DNA of 29,680 nucleotides from JBFGCM01 sp041581135 (GCA_041581135.1 JBFGCM010000043.1:1-29680); one strand, 5' to 3'. Counted from the first letter of the stretch, positions 1 through 9,061 are shown. The notes: generated from the sequence alone by a model not told the origin. Numbers and translations: made by a program.

Positions 1-2
1 AC

Positions 3-671
3 GACGGCATCGCCATCCGCAACGTGGACTGGGGCATCGGCAACGACTACATCCGCGCCGTCGCCGCGGCGAGCCGGGCGCCAGTGCTCAACATGCAGTG
101 CGACTGGTACCACCCGTTCCAGGCACTGGCCGATCTGCTGACGGTCATCGAGCAGAAGGGCGACCCGCGGACGCTCACCTTCAACATGAGCTACGCGTAC
201 GCATCCAGCTACCAGAAGCCCATCAGCGTGCCGCACAGCGTGATCTTGCTCATGACCCGCTACGGCGCCAACGTGCGCCTGACCCGGCCGCCCGAATTCA
301 AGCTGCAACCCGAGATCATCACTCAGGCCGAGGAAAACGCCCGAGTCTCCCACGGCGGCTTCGAGATCCTCGAGGACTTCGACGAGGGCATGAGAGGGGC
401 CGACGTCGTCTACGCCAAGTCGTGGGGGGCGATGCTCACCACGCCGGATCACGACGAGTCGGCTCGGATCTCCCAGAAGTACACCGACTGGATCGCGGAC
501 GCCCGCCATATGGAGATGGCGGCCGATGACGCCATCTACATGCACCCACTGCCGGCTGACCGAAACATAGAGGTCACCGACGAGGTGATCGACGGTCGGT
601 GGAGCCGGGTCTTCGACCAGGCCGAGAACCGCCTCCACGCCCAGAAGGCGGTGATGGCGCTGACGATGTGA
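3..671 (+). CDS. YgeW-like carbamoyltransferase, 3' part (cut by the left edge)
   Basis: This is the C-terminal 222 residues of an aspartate/ornithine carbamoyltransferase-superfamily enzyme; the frame is open to the left edge. The sequence shows the carbamoyl-phosphate-binding HPxQ motif as HPFQALADL about 33 residues in, and the loop that reads HCLP in ornithine transcarbamylases appears as MHPLPADR. The HPLP version and the overall sequence resemble the YgeW group (knotted carbamoyltransferases), whose physiological acceptor is not settled. The next gene is a nitrilase-family amidohydrolase of the kind that removes N-carbamoyl groups, so a carbamoyl-amine metabolic unit, such as purine or pyrimidine breakdown, is a reasonable inference. 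The domain with the acceptor site is present; the N-terminal carbamoyl-phosphate domain is mostly off the window. An ordinary ornithine carbamoyltransferase is less likely because of the HPLP loop. Confidence 0.8.
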   Translation, partial: DGIAIRNVDWGIGNDYIRAVAAASRAPVLNMQCDWYHPFQALADLLTVIEQKGDPRTLTFNMSYAYASSYQKPISVPHSVILLMTRYGANVRLTRPPEFKLQPEIITQAEENARVSHGGFEILEDFDEGMRGADVVYAKSWGAMLTTPDHDESARISQKYTDWIADARHMEMAADDAIYMHPLPADRNIEVTDEVIDGRWSRVFDQAENRLHAQKAVMALTM

Positions 672-677
672 GCGCCC

Positions 678-706
678 TTTAACATTTTGTCAAGCCGCCG
701 TAGACT
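678..706 (+). promoter_or_regulatory. Possible promoter for the nitrilase operon
   Basis: In the 68-base gap after the carbamoyltransferase, TTTAAC (678-683) lies 17 bases before TAGACT (701-706), a TAnnnT-type -10 box. A start near 713 would leave a leader of about 27 bases with a GCGAGG ribosome site ahead of the ATG at 740. The -35 match is weak, so read-through from the upstream gene is also possible. Confidence 0.35.
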
Positions 707-739
707 CGGCTCGACACCCGACGAGCGAGGTCACATCCC

Positions 740-1585
740 ATGAGTTCCAAGCCCGTTCGCGCCGCTCTGGTCCAATCCGAGTGGACCGGCGACACCGAGT
801 CGATGGTGGAAAAGAACACCAAGATGGCTCGAGGCGCCGCGGAGCAGGGTGCCCAGATCCTCTGCTTCCAGGAGATCTTCACCGGCCCGTACTTCTGCAC
901 GGTGCAGGACCCGAAGCATCTCGACTACGCCGAGCCGATCCCCGACGGCCCCACCATCCGGAAGATGATCACCCTCGCCAAAGAGACCGAGATGGTGGTC
1001 GTTGCCCCCATCTTCGAGAAGGTGGACGAGGGCACCTTCTACAACACGGCCGCCGTCATCGACGCCGACGGCAGGTTCCTCGGCATCTACCGCAAGACCC
1101 ACATCCCCCAGGTCGAGGGGTTCTGGGAGAAGTTCTACTTCAAGCCGGGCAACACCGGCTGGCCGGTGTTCGACACGGCGGTGGGGCGCATCGGCGTGTA
1201 CATCTGTTACGACCGGCACTTCCCGGAAGGTTGGCGGGCCCTGGGGTTGCAGGGCGCCAAGATCGTGTTCAATCCCTCGGCGACCACCCGGGGCCACTCC
1301 AAGTACCTGTGGGAACTGGAACAACCCGCCGCCGCCGTCGCCAACGAGTACTTCGTCGGCGCCATCAACCGAGTCGGGCCGGAGGACCTCGCCGGCACGG
1401 ACTACTACGGCTCGTCGTACTTCGTCAGCCCTCGGGGGGAGATCATCGACGGCACCGCGTCCGACACGGAGGACGAGGTGCTGGTGCGCGACCTGGACAT
1501 GAGCCTCATCGAGCAGGTCCGCCGCCACTGGGCCTTCTACCGGGACCGTCGACCCGAGGTCTACGCCCCGATCGCCAGCCCGTGA
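740..1585 (+). CDS. Nitrilase-superfamily amidohydrolase, probable N-carbamoyl amine hydrolase (beta-ureidopropionase type)
   Basis: This 281-residue carbon-nitrogen hydrolase has the full nitrilase catalytic triad: Glu45 in FQEIFTGPYF, Lys119 in YRKTHIP and Cys156 in YICYDRHFPE. The CYDRHFPEGWR signature and length match the N-carbamoyl-beta-alanine, N-carbamoylputrescine and N-carbamoyl-D-amino-acid amidohydrolase branch. These cytoplasmic enzymes release carbon dioxide and ammonia from N-carbamoyl amines. The position just after a carbamoyltransferase supports that substrate class; the exact substrate is inference, with beta-ureidopropionase of reductive pyrimidine degradation the first guess. 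The ATG follows a GCGAGG site. Its TGA shares bases with the GTG of the next gene (GTGA), so the two are probably translationally coupled. Confidence 0.85.
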   Translation: MSSKPVRAALVQSEWTGDTESMVEKNTKMARGAAEQGAQILCFQEIFTGPYFCTVQDPKHLDYAEPIPDGPTIRKMITLAKETEMVVVAPIFEKVDEGTFYNTAAVIDADGRFLGIYRKTHIPQVEGFWEKFYFKPGNTGWPVFDTAVGRIGVYICYDRHFPEGWRALGLQGAKIVFNPSATTRGHSKYLWELEQPAAAVANEYFVGAINRVGPEDLAGTDYYGSSYFVSPRGEIIDGTASDTEDEVLVRDLDMSLIEQVRRHWAFYRDRRPEVYAPIASP

Positions 1586-1818
1586 GCGACTGCACCGCCG
1601 AGTTCCTCATCGAGCCCTTCACCGAGGGGGATCCGGGCCAGCACGTGAAGGTGGGGATCGCTGCCATGGAAGCGGCCGGCTTGAGCGTGGCGGTGGGGCC
1701 ATTCGGCAATACGGTCGCCGGGCCGGTGGAGGAGGTCGTGCCGGCCGTGGCCCGCATGCTGTCCGATGCGTTGGACGCCGGCGCCAGCCGGATCTCCGTA
1801 CAGGTGTCCACCGAATGA
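1582..1818 (+). CDS. Small YkoF/MTH1187-like thiamine-binding domain protein
   Basis: This 78-residue single-domain protein starts at GTG 1582, overlapping the preceding stop by four bases. It has the pattern of the YkoF/MTH1187 fold: a beta strand at the start (AEFLIEPF), a helix entering MEAAGLSVAVGPFGNTVAG, a long helix over VVPAVARMLSDALDAGA and a final strand RISVQVS. Members of this family bind thiamine or hydroxymethylpyrimidine, or have unknown roles. The family call rests on the GPFGN and ISVQV segments seen here. Why it sits in an amidohydrolase operon is unclear; it may sense or bind a pyrimidine-like metabolite, which is inference. Its stop overlaps the ATG of the next gene (ATGA). 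Confidence 0.65.
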   Translation: MSDCTAEFLIEPFTEGDPGQHVKVGIAAMEAAGLSVAVGPFGNTVAGPVEEVVPAVARMLSDALDAGASRISVQVSTE

Positions 1819-2177
1819 CCCGGCACCCGCTGCTCGACGCGGTCAAACCGCTCGTCGACGCCGTCGGGGCGTCGCTGGTTGCGTCGGGCGACGTCGCCGA
1901 GGGCGACGTTCCGCTCGAGTGGCAAGGCGAGCTGGTGGGCGGCGTTCGGTTCGACGACGTCGGCGGTGCCCTCGACCGCATGATCGGCCAGGTGGAAGCA
2001 GAACTGGGGGCGCCCCTGCCCGAACTGTCCCGCGCCCAGAAGCAGGCGGCGGTCCGCATGCTGGACGAGCGCGGGGCATTCTCGCTGCGGAAGTCCATCG
2101 AGGACGTCGCCGACGCCATGGGCGTCAGCCGCATCACCATCTACAACTACCTCAACGCCATCCGCGAGTCTGCCTGA
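1815..2177 (+). CDS. HTH protein with a YheO/DauR-type C-terminal domain
   Basis: This is a 120-residue protein with two parts. Residues 70-117 form a helix-turn-helix like that of the YheO/DauR family (HTH_22): a lead helix around LSRAQKQAAVRMLDERGAF, then VADAMGVSRITIYNYL as the recognition unit. Residues 1-65 are much shorter than the PAS-like ligand domain of YheO (full YheO is about 240 residues) and were not recognised. It probably acts as a DNA-binding regulator; autoregulation of this operon is inferred from the ATGA overlap with the thiamine-binding-like gene. DauR-type regulators control amino-acid catabolic genes, which would suit the upstream enzymes. The target and ligand cannot be read from the sequence. 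Confidence 0.7.
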   Translation: MTRHPLLDAVKPLVDAVGASLVASGDVAEGDVPLEWQGELVGGVRFDDVGGALDRMIGQVEAELGAPLPELSRAQKQAAVRMLDERGAFSLRKSIEDVADAMGVSRITIYNYLNAIRESA

Positions 2178-2218
2178 ATTCACCGGCGCGGCGGCTGCCA
2201 GGTGGGAGACTCCGGCCC

Positions 2219-3262
2219 GTGACCACGCCAGCCGCCACACCGACTCGCCGGCACCTCATCGATCTGGTGCGGCTACCCCGCCAACAACGGGCGCCGTTCA
2301 CCGCCGTGCTCCAACGCATCGGGTACGCACTCGGTTTGATCGTGTTCGTGGCGCTGGTGGTGCGCCTGGGCGCCGGTGATTACGTCGACGTCACCGGGCA
2401 GCCCATAGGATTCATGGACGCGGTGTACTACGCGTCGGTCACCGTCACCACCACGGGATACGGCGACATCACCGCCGTGGGCGACGGCGCCCGCCTCGCC
2501 ACCATTCTTCTGATCACGCCTGCTCGTATCCTCTTTCTCATCCTCGTCGTCGGGACCACCGTGGAGGTGCTCACCGACCAGTCCCGCCAGCTGCTGCTCA
2601 CCAAGCGATGGAGGCGAAGCGTGAAAGACCACTACGTCATCTGTGGCTTCGGAGCCACCGGGCAGAGCGCCGCCGACGATCTACTGCGGCGGGGCATCGA
2701 GCCGTCCTCGATCGTGGTGATCGACCGGGACCGGGAGGCTGTGGCCGAGGGGCTGGGCAGGGGGTTCGTCGCGGTGCACGGCGACGCAACGCAGCGGTCC
2801 GTGTTGACGCAGACCGGCATCGAGACCGCCAAGGCGGTCATCATCGCTCCGAACCGGGACGACACCGCAGTGCTCATCACCCTCACGGCGCGAGAGTTGA
2901 ACCCCACCGCCCACATCGTCACCGGGGGCCGGGAGCAAGAGAACCTCCACTTCTTGCGGCAGGGTGGCGCCGACGAGGTGATCGACGCCACGGCGGCGGT
3001 CGGGCGCATGCTCGGCATCGCCACGTATGCGCCGCGAGCGGTGCATGTGGTGAACGACCTCCTCGACGCCGGCACTGGCACAGAACTCGCCGAGGTGGCG
3101 CCGGACGTGACTGGGGATCGCCCCCGGCTGCCGCACGGAGTGACGTTGGTGGCCGTCATACGCGCCGGCGAGCGCCTGAACCCCGACGAGATCAATGTCG
3201 ACCGTCTCGAGGCCGATGATCGCCTCGTGGTGCTGCGGGAGTCACCCGGAAACGATCGGTGA
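2219..3262 (+). CDS. Two-TM potassium channel with a cytoplasmic RCK (TrkA-N) domain
   Basis: This 347-residue protein has the MthK-like plan. TM1 is at about 33-50, the pore helix and selectivity filter TTTGYGD at 77-83, TM2 at about 92-117, then a cytoplasmic RCK domain opening with the Rossmann strand HYVICGFGATG (138-148). An acidic residue after the second strand (VVIDRD) is followed by a C-terminal RCK lobe with a TrkA-C-like end. It should form a ligand-gated K+ channel in the inner membrane. The GTG at 2219 is chosen because GTGGGAG lies about ten bases upstream and because all earlier in-frame sequence overlaps the HTH gene. It ends six bases before the convergent mazG stop, with no hairpin between them. 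Link to the catabolic genes upstream: none apparent. Confidence 0.93.
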   Translation: MTTPAATPTRRHLIDLVRLPRQQRAPFTAVLQRIGYALGLIVFVALVVRLGAGDYVDVTGQPIGFMDAVYYASVTVTTTGYGDITAVGDGARLATILLITPARILFLILVVGTTVEVLTDQSRQLLLTKRWRRSVKDHYVICGFGATGQSAADDLLRRGIEPSSIVVIDRDREAVAEGLGRGFVAVHGDATQRSVLTQTGIETAKAVIIAPNRDDTAVLITLTARELNPTAHIVTGGREQENLHFLRQGGADEVIDATAAVGRMLGIATYAPRAVHVVNDLLDAGTGTELAEVAPDVTGDRPRLPHGVTLVAVIRAGERLNPDEINVDRLEADDRLVVLRESPGNDR

Positions 3263-3268
3263 GCCGGA

Positions 3269-4720
3269 TCAGCCGGGTGGGGCATCCTCCGCCGCCTTCG
3301 CCCGCTCCCACCTCGCGTCCAGCTCGGCGAGCGTGAGACCGGCCAGCGAACCTTCGGCCTCCATCAGTCGGAACCGCTGCTCGAAGCGATCGACGGCTTG
3401 TCGCAAGGCGATCTCCGGGTCCAAGTGCAGGTGCCGCGCCAGGTTCACCACGGCAAAGAGCAGGTCCCCCACCTCGTGTCCTGCCCGAGGTGCATCGTCG
3501 AGGGCGTCCGCCAACTCGTCGACCTCCTCCCGGACCTTCTCCAGTACCGGTCCCCGCTCCGGCCAGTCGAAGCCGGCAGTGGCGGCCCTCCGTTGCATCT
3601 TGTCGGCGCGGGCGATGGCAGGGAGAGCCGTGGGGATGTCGTCCATCAGCGATTCGCGGGACTTCTCCGCCGCCTTCAGCTCCTCCCAGTTGGCGAGCAC
3701 CTCGGCGGCACCGGCCACCTCGACGTCACCGAACACGTGGGGGTGGCGCCGTACCAACTTGCGGCGGATGCCCTCGGCCACTTCCTCCACGTCGAACGCT
3801 CCGGCCTCACGCGCCAACGTCGAATGGAACACCACCTGCAGCAAGAGGTCGCCGAGTTCTTCCTCGGCGCCGGCGTACGCCACGAAGTCAGGCTCCCCTC
3901 CCGGCGCGTCCGCCGGCAGTGCGGTGAGCGCTTCGACGGTCTCGTACGCCTCCTCGACCAGATGGCTCAGCAGGCTGTGATGGGTCTGCTGCGCATCCCA
4001 CGGGCACTCTTCCCGCAGCCGCCGATTGGTGGCCACCAGCCCGTGCCATCCGACCGCCGGTGGATCCAGGAACAACGACGTGCGGGGCCCGGCGGCCTCG
4101 ACCGGGACGTGATCGATGGCATGATGCTCGACCCGCTCCGTGGCGTCACCCAGGTTGGCCAGCACGATCACGATGGTCGTCGACGGCAACACCTTGCCGA
4201 GGCGCGCCGTGACGTCGGCGAGCACGACCGGGGTGTCGACCTGCGTGATCACCGTTGGCAGATGCAGCGGCATGGGATCTGGAAGCTCTCGCCCGTCGAC
4301 CACCTGGAGGCCGTCGGCAATCGGATCGACCCCTATCCGTTCCAGGACCACATCGAGGAACGACTCCCCGGCGACGATCTGCACCTCGACGCCGCGCGCC
4401 GCCGACATGCGCTGCACGGCCGGCACCGAACGCTCCCCGATCCGTGCGCTGCCCGGCACCGCGTACACCACGTCCCCATGCTCGGCGAGGTCGACGAGGC
4501 GTTCCCCGATCGCCGCGTACACATCGTCGAACGTATCCAGTGAGGCGTAGAAGGCATCACCGCTCTCGACCGGGCGCCGCTCGGCAAGCTGAACCGCCGC
4601 CGGATGTTCGAGGGTGCGCACGAGCACCGTCCTCTCGGGATCGGTGACCAGGCGAAGCGCCTCAGGACTGAGCCGATCGAGACCGGCCGGGCCCAACCCG
4701 ACGACGGTGATGCGGGCCAA
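3269..4720 (-). CDS. mazG: MazG nucleoside triphosphate pyrophosphohydrolase with N-terminal methylase-like domain
   Basis: This 483-residue fusion resembles YabN-type proteins. Residues 1-225 are a tetrapyrrole methylase-like domain (VVGLGPAGLDRLSPEAL at the start, later VPGSARIGERSV). Residues 230-475 hold the tandem MazG domains. The first has CPWDAQQTH at 239-247, the metal-binding EEAYE at 256-260 with EEELGDLL at 286-293, and KLVRRHPHVFGD at 321-332. The second has REEVDELADAL and HEVGDLLFAV. MazG hydrolyses NTPs and dNTPs, including damaged ones, to NMP and pyrophosphate. The start is TTG at 4720, four bases after the foldase stop; no ATG lies near it. The mfd, lipoprotein, mazG order matches other actinobacteria. 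What the methylase-like domain does in such fusions is unknown. Confidence 0.93.
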   Translation of the reverse strand: MARITVVGLGPAGLDRLSPEALRLVTDPERTVLVRTLEHPAAVQLAERRPVESGDAFYASLDTFDDVYAAIGERLVDLAEHGDVVYAVPGSARIGERSVPAVQRMSAARGVEVQIVAGESFLDVVLERIGVDPIADGLQVVDGRELPDPMPLHLPTVITQVDTPVVLADVTARLGKVLPSTTIVIVLANLGDATERVEHHAIDHVPVEAAGPRTSLFLDPPAVGWHGLVATNRRLREECPWDAQQTHHSLLSHLVEEAYETVEALTALPADAPGGEPDFVAYAGAEEELGDLLLQVVFHSTLAREAGAFDVEEVAEGIRRKLVRRHPHVFGDVEVAGAAEVLANWEELKAAEKSRESLMDDIPTALPAIARADKMQRRAATAGFDWPERGPVLEKVREEVDELADALDDAPRAGHEVGDLLFAVVNLARHLHLDPEIALRQAVDRFEQRFRLMEAEGSLAGLTLAELDARWERAKAAEDAPPG

Positions 4721-4723
4721 GGA

Positions 4724-5632
4724 CTACTCGGGTGGGGCGATGCCGAACGCCTCCGGCACCCACCTGCCGATGCGCTCGTCGACGCTGATCTCGACGTCGT
4801 CGAGCACAGTGCGGAACCACTCGGTGAAGCGGCGGCTGAGCCATTCGGGGTCGATGACCGACACCGGGTCGGCTGCGAACTGCTCCGGTGTGACCGTCTC
4901 GCGAGCGTCGATGAGCAGCACGTGCCAGCCGAACTCGGTCTCGACGGGCCCGAAGTGCTCGCCGACCGGGGCCAACATCACCGCATCCACGAACCGATCG
5001 GAGGCCGAGGCCGTGGCCGGCGCCGGACACGTGAGACGGCCGCCCGGACTCACCTGGTCCAGCGACACGTCGGCGGCGATCGCAGCGAACACCTCACCCG
5101 CACCGAGCCGCTGCATCACGTCGTCGGCCTCCTGTTGGGTCGCCACGAGGATGTGGTTGGCGCACACCGAGGTCACCAGCTCGGGCTGGTTCTGCAGGAT
5201 GTCGAACTGCAGGCCGGGATCACTGACGAGCGCTTCGCGGACTTTGCCTTGGATGAGGAAGGAGCGGGCGAACTCCCGCTCGTAGCCGTCGGTGACGTCG
5301 GCGTTGCCCGGCGTCTGCTTGAAGTTCTCGATGGCGGCTGCCTCAGCCGGGTTGAGCGAGGCGAGCTTGGCATCGATCTCGTCCTCGGTGATCCGCAACC
5401 CGAAGTCGTCGCCAAGCCGGTCCTGGGCGGCGCGTTGAATGATCAGGTTCGACACGTCGCTGCGGAGCGGCTCGGACGTGGTGAGGGTGCCGATGCCTTG
5501 ATAGGACGTGCGCAACGTCTGCAATTCGCTGAGCGTGATGGCCGTCTCGCCGACGTTGGCGACTTCGACGTCGCTGTCTCCACACGCCGTAACCACCAGG
5601 GCGACGGCGAGCAGCAGCCAGGCTCGTCTCAT
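4724..5632 (-). CDS. SurA/PrsA-like peptidyl-prolyl isomerase lipoprotein
   Basis: This 302-residue envelope protein begins with a lipoprotein signal peptide; the lipobox VTAC places the lipidated cysteine at residue 17. After a SurA-N-like helical region (about 27-150) comes a parvulin-type rotamase domain at about 158-243. It starts with NHILVAT, continues through ADVSLDQVSPGGRL and ends in FGWHVLLID. It is probably a chaperone or prolyl isomerase for exported proteins on the outer face of the membrane. Its ATG overlaps the mfd stop by four bases (ATGA) and mazG follows after three bases, so the three genes form one operon. A lipoprotein in this slot is also present in mycobacteria (LpqU lies by mazG), though that family differs. 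Confidence 0.88.
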   Translation of the reverse strand: MRRAWLLLAVALVVTACGDSDVEVANVGETAITLSELQTLRTSYQGIGTLTTSEPLRSDVSNLIIQRAAQDRLGDDFGLRITEDEIDAKLASLNPAEAAAIENFKQTPGNADVTDGYEREFARSFLIQGKVREALVSDPGLQFDILQNQPELVTSVCANHILVATQQEADDVMQRLGAGEVFAAIAADVSLDQVSPGGRLTCPAPATASASDRFVDAVMLAPVGEHFGPVETEFGWHVLLIDARETVTPEQFAADPVSVIDPEWLSRRFTEWFRTVLDDVEISVDERIGRWVPEAFGIAPPE

Positions 5633-8600
5633 GGGGAAGGCTCCTCCTCGGGGGGCGGCCACATTGTACGGAGAAAGCGGAGCAACTCCGCCACCGGCTC
5701 GCGGGGCGGCGCCGGGATGTACAGCACCTCGCCCCGAACCACCGCGTTGCGGGCCAGCCGCCGCAGCCGCACCTCCTCGGAGGCCCGCAGAGTCACCGGA
5801 GCGATACGCACCTCGTTCCGGACTTTCACGATCTGATCCAGCCCGATCCGGATCGCCTCCACTCGGAGCCTGGCGATGTCGATGAGCGCCTGGGCCGGCT
5901 CGGGCAACGGCCCATACCGGTCGATCCATTCGGCCAGCACGTCGTCCACCTCCTCTACCCGCTCGGCGTCCGCCAGGCGTCGATAGGCCTCGAGCCGGGC
6001 GTCCTGGCTGGCGACGTAGGACTGGGGCAGGTGGGCGTCGACCGGCAGGTCGATGCGGATCTCGTGGGGCTCGTCGCGCTCCACCACCTCACCCTTCAAC
6101 TCGAGGACGGCGTCCGCCACCAGCTCGACGTACAGATCGAATCCGACGGCGGCGATGTGCCCCGACTGGGTCTCGCTGAGGATGCTCCCCGCCCCTCTGA
6201 TCTCGAGGTCACGCATGGCCAGCTCGAATCCCGAGCCGAGATCCGTATGCTCGCCGATCGCCTCGAGCCGGCGATAGGCGTCCTCCGACAGCGCCTCGTG
6301 CTCGGGGTGGAAGAGATAGGCATAGGCCCGCTGGTTGGATCGACCCACCCGGCCTCGGAGCTGGTAGAGCTGGGCCAGGCCGAGGCGGTCGGCCCGCTCC
6401 ACGATGAGGGTGTTCACCTGGGGGAGGTCGAGCCCAGACTCGATGATCGTCGTCGCCACCAGCACGTCGTACTCCCGATTCCAGAAGTCGTACATGACCT
6501 GTTCGAGCTGTCCCTCGCTCATCCTGCCGTGGGCAACCGCATACCGAGCGTCGGGGACCATCGACTGCAGCCGGGCCAAGGCGTGGTCGATCGACTGGAT
6601 GCGGTTGTGCACGTAGAAGACCTGCCCTTCCCGCAGCAGCTCACGGCGGATGGCGGCCGACACCGACTGCTCGTCGTACGGGCCCACGTACGTGAGGATC
6701 GGGTGACGATCCTCGGGCGGGGTGCGGATCTGGCTGACCTCGCGGATACCGGTGAGCGCCATCTCGAGGGTGCGCGGTATGGGCGTCGCGGTCAGCGTGA
6801 GGACGTCTACCGAGGCCCGCAGTTCCTTGAGCCGATCCTTGGCCGCCACGCCGAAGCGCTGCTCCTCGTCGACCACCAGCAAGCCCAGCTGCTCGAATGC
6901 CACGTCCTCGCTGAGCAACCGGTGGGTGCCGATGACGACGTCGACGGATCCGTCGGCGAGACCGGCCACGACGTCACGCTGTTCCTTGGCGGTGAGGAAC
7001 CGGCTCAACACCTCCACCCTCATCGGATACGGCGCCAGGCGCTCTGAGAAGGTGGCGTGGTGTTGCTGCGCCAGCAGGGTGGTGGGCACCAGCACTGCCG
7101 CCTGGGTGCCGTCCTGGACCGCCTTGAAGACTGCCCGGATCGCCACCTCGGTCTTCCCGAATCCGACGTCCCCGAAGATGAGCCGGTCCATCGGACGATC
7201 GGCCTCCATGTCGGTCTTCACGTCGCCGATGGCCACCAGCTGATCTGGGGTCTCCTCGTACGGGAAGGCGGCCTCGAACTCGCCCTGCCACGGCGTGTCG
7301 GACCCGAACGGGCGTCCTGGTGCGGCCGCCCGGGTGCGATGCAGGTCGACGACCGCTTCGGCGACCACCGCCACCTCCTTCCGCACCCGCTGCCGGGTGG
7401 CCGACCAGTCGGCGCCGCCCATGCGGGACAGGCGCGGGGTCTCCCCACCGGTGTACTTCTTGACGGCCGCCAACTGATCGGTGGGCACGTACAGCTTGTC
7501 GTCCTTGTAGTACGAGATCAGCAGGTAGTCACGCTCTACCCCCGCCATCGCCTGGTGGACCAACCCCTCGAACCGACCGATGCCGTGATGATGGTGGACG
7601 ACATAGTCGCCGGGCTCCAGATCCAGATACGCTTCGCCGGCCTCGACCCTGCGGCGCCGGGATGGCCGCCGATGGGCCCGGCGCCGACCGGCGATCTCTT
7701 GCTCGCCGAGCACGGCAACTGCCAGCTCGGGCAGCACGAATCCGGCATGGATGCCTTCGGCCAGCACTGCGGCCTCGTCGCCGGCGATAGCCTCCACCAC
7801 CGGCAGCGCCAGCCCGTGCTCACCGAGAGTGCGCGCCACCCGGGTGGCAGCGGCCTCGCCGTCCATGGCGACCACCGTGTGCACGCCGCGCCCGATGAGG
7901 CCACCCAACGCCTTCGCCACCGCCTCCGCATCGCCCGGCTTGGCATCGAGTCCGCGGACCGTGAACGCCTCGTCGCCCGGTCCGGCCGCCAGCGGCGGCG
8001 CCTCGATCAACGGCCAATCACCAATGGCATCTGTCAAGCCCAGATAGAGGGCGGGATGGTCACCTGCCTCCGGAGCACCATGGCCCCAGGTCTCGGCGAG
8101 CGCCTCGGCCAGAGCACTCTCCTCGTCGACCAGCTCGGTGGACCGGGCCTGGCTTCGCGCCGGATCGAACAGGTAGACATCCGCCTCTCCCGGCATCTCG
8201 TCGAACAGAGTCCGTTCGCATGCCAGCCATGGCAGCCACGACTCGATGCCACCGAAGATGATCCCCCCGGCGATGCGGTCCCACGTCGCTGCCGCCCATG
8301 ATTCCTCCATCCGGAGACGCTCGGCGGCGGCGCTGATCTCCGGATCGGGACGAAACTCGCGGGCCGGGTAGGCCTCCAGCCGGGGCACCCGATCGACCGA
8401 ACGCTGGGTCGCCACAGAGAAGTTGCGAATCTCGTCGATCTCGTCGCCCCAGAACTCCACCCGGAACGGTTCGGTGCCCTGAGCGGGATAGAGATCGATG
8501 ATGCCGCCCCGAACGGCGAACTCTCCTCGGCTCTCCACCCGATCGGTGCGGTGATAGCCGTACTCGGCCAAGCGGGTGACCAGCTCGTCGAACTCGAGGC

Positions 8601-9054
8601 CGCCGGCACCCTCTGCCAGCACGATCGGCTCGATGGACGATGGGCTCAGGCGTTGGGTGGCGGCCCGCACCGAGGCGACCACCACCATTCCGCGCCGCGC
8701 CGCCGACAGCTGATGTCGGGTCTCCGCCCGGTGCGCCATGGTCGCCACGTTCGGGGAGATGTGCTCGAAGGGCAACGTCTCCCAGGCAGGCAAATGCCAC
8801 GCATCGGGGGTGAACAACCGTAGGTCGTCGTGCAGCTCCTCGGCGTCGCGCTCGCCCGGAACCACGGCCACCACCGGGCCCGAGGCGTGGGCGGCGGCGC
8901 CGGCGAGGAGGTAGGCGCGCAGCTGGCGCGGCACGACGACCCGGAAGCCGCGATCCGGGATGTGCTCCGGCTTCCATCGATCGACGAGCGCCTGCAGCGG
9001 CGCACGAGCGGTCGAGGAATCGAGCGTGGTGGAGGTGTCGGGGGGAGCCGTCAC
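5629..9054 (-). CDS. mfd: Transcription-repair coupling factor Mfd
   Basis: This 1141-residue protein has the typical Mfd length. Domains in order: the N-terminal UvrB-like module (about 20-300, including SRGEFAVRGGIIDLYP and FRVEFWGDEIDEIR), the RNA polymerase-interacting CarD-like domain (about 478-540, GDYVVHHHHGIGRFEG), the RecG-like helicase with Walker A GDVGFGKT at 628-635 and the DEEQ box at 729-732, motif VI (QLYQLRGRVGRS), and the C-terminal TRCF domain. Mfd displaces stalled RNA polymerase and recruits UvrA for nucleotide excision repair. The GTG at 9054 is chosen because a TACGAT -10 box ends exactly seven bases before it, as in leaderless mRNAs, and the open frame further upstream shows no Mfd-like sequence. 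A run of four histidines in the CarD-like segment is unusual. Confidence 0.96.
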   Translation of the reverse strand: MTAPPDTSTTLDSSTARAPLQALVDRWKPEHIPDRGFRVVVPRQLRAYLLAGAAAHASGPVVAVVPGERDAEELHDDLRLFTPDAWHLPAWETLPFEHISPNVATMAHRAETRHQLSAARRGMVVVASVRAATQRLSPSSIEPIVLAEGAGGLEFDELVTRLAEYGYHRTDRVESRGEFAVRGGIIDLYPAQGTEPFRVEFWGDEIDEIRNFSVATQRSVDRVPRLEAYPAREFRPDPEISAAAERLRMEESWAAATWDRIAGGIIFGGIESWLPWLACERTLFDEMPGEADVYLFDPARSQARSTELVDEESALAEALAETWGHGAPEAGDHPALYLGLTDAIGDWPLIEAPPLAAGPGDEAFTVRGLDAKPGDAEAVAKALGGLIGRGVHTVVAMDGEAAATRVARTLGEHGLALPVVEAIAGDEAAVLAEGIHAGFVLPELAVAVLGEQEIAGRRRAHRRPSRRRRVEAGEAYLDLEPGDYVVHHHHGIGRFEGLVHQAMAGVERDYLLISYYKDDKLYVPTDQLAAVKKYTGGETPRLSRMGGADWSATRQRVRKEVAVVAEAVVDLHRTRAAAPGRPFGSDTPWQGEFEAAFPYEETPDQLVAIGDVKTDMEADRPMDRLIFGDVGFGKTEVAIRAVFKAVQDGTQAAVLVPTTLLAQQHHATFSERLAPYPMRVEVLSRFLTAKEQRDVVAGLADGSVDVVIGTHRLLSEDVAFEQLGLLVVDEEQRFGVAAKDRLKELRASVDVLTLTATPIPRTLEMALTGIREVSQIRTPPEDRHPILTYVGPYDEQSVSAAIRRELLREGQVFYVHNRIQSIDHALARLQSMVPDARYAVAHGRMSEGQLEQVMYDFWNREYDVLVATTIIESGLDLPQVNTLIVERADRLGLAQLYQLRGRVGRSNQRAYAYLFHPEHEALSEDAYRRLEAIGEHTDLGSGFELAMRDLEIRGAGSILSETQSGHIAAVGFDLYVELVADAVLELKGEVVERDEPHEIRIDLPVDAHLPQSYVASQDARLEAYRRLADAERVEEVDDVLAEWIDRYGPLPEPAQALIDIARLRVEAIRIGLDQIVKVRNEVRIAPVTLRASEEVRLRRLARNAVVRGEVLYIPAPPREPVAELLRFLRTMWPPPEEEPSP

Positions 9055-9061
9055 TCCGAAG

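Noticed and set aside
1766..2218. N-terminal extension of the potassium channel
   Set aside because: It runs through the HTH gene in another frame; GTG 2219 has a ribosome site and starts just before TM1.
3398..4543. Plus-strand open frame of 381 codons opposite mazG
   Set aside because: Antisense shadow of a gene with clear MazG motifs; no ribosome site or recognisable domain.
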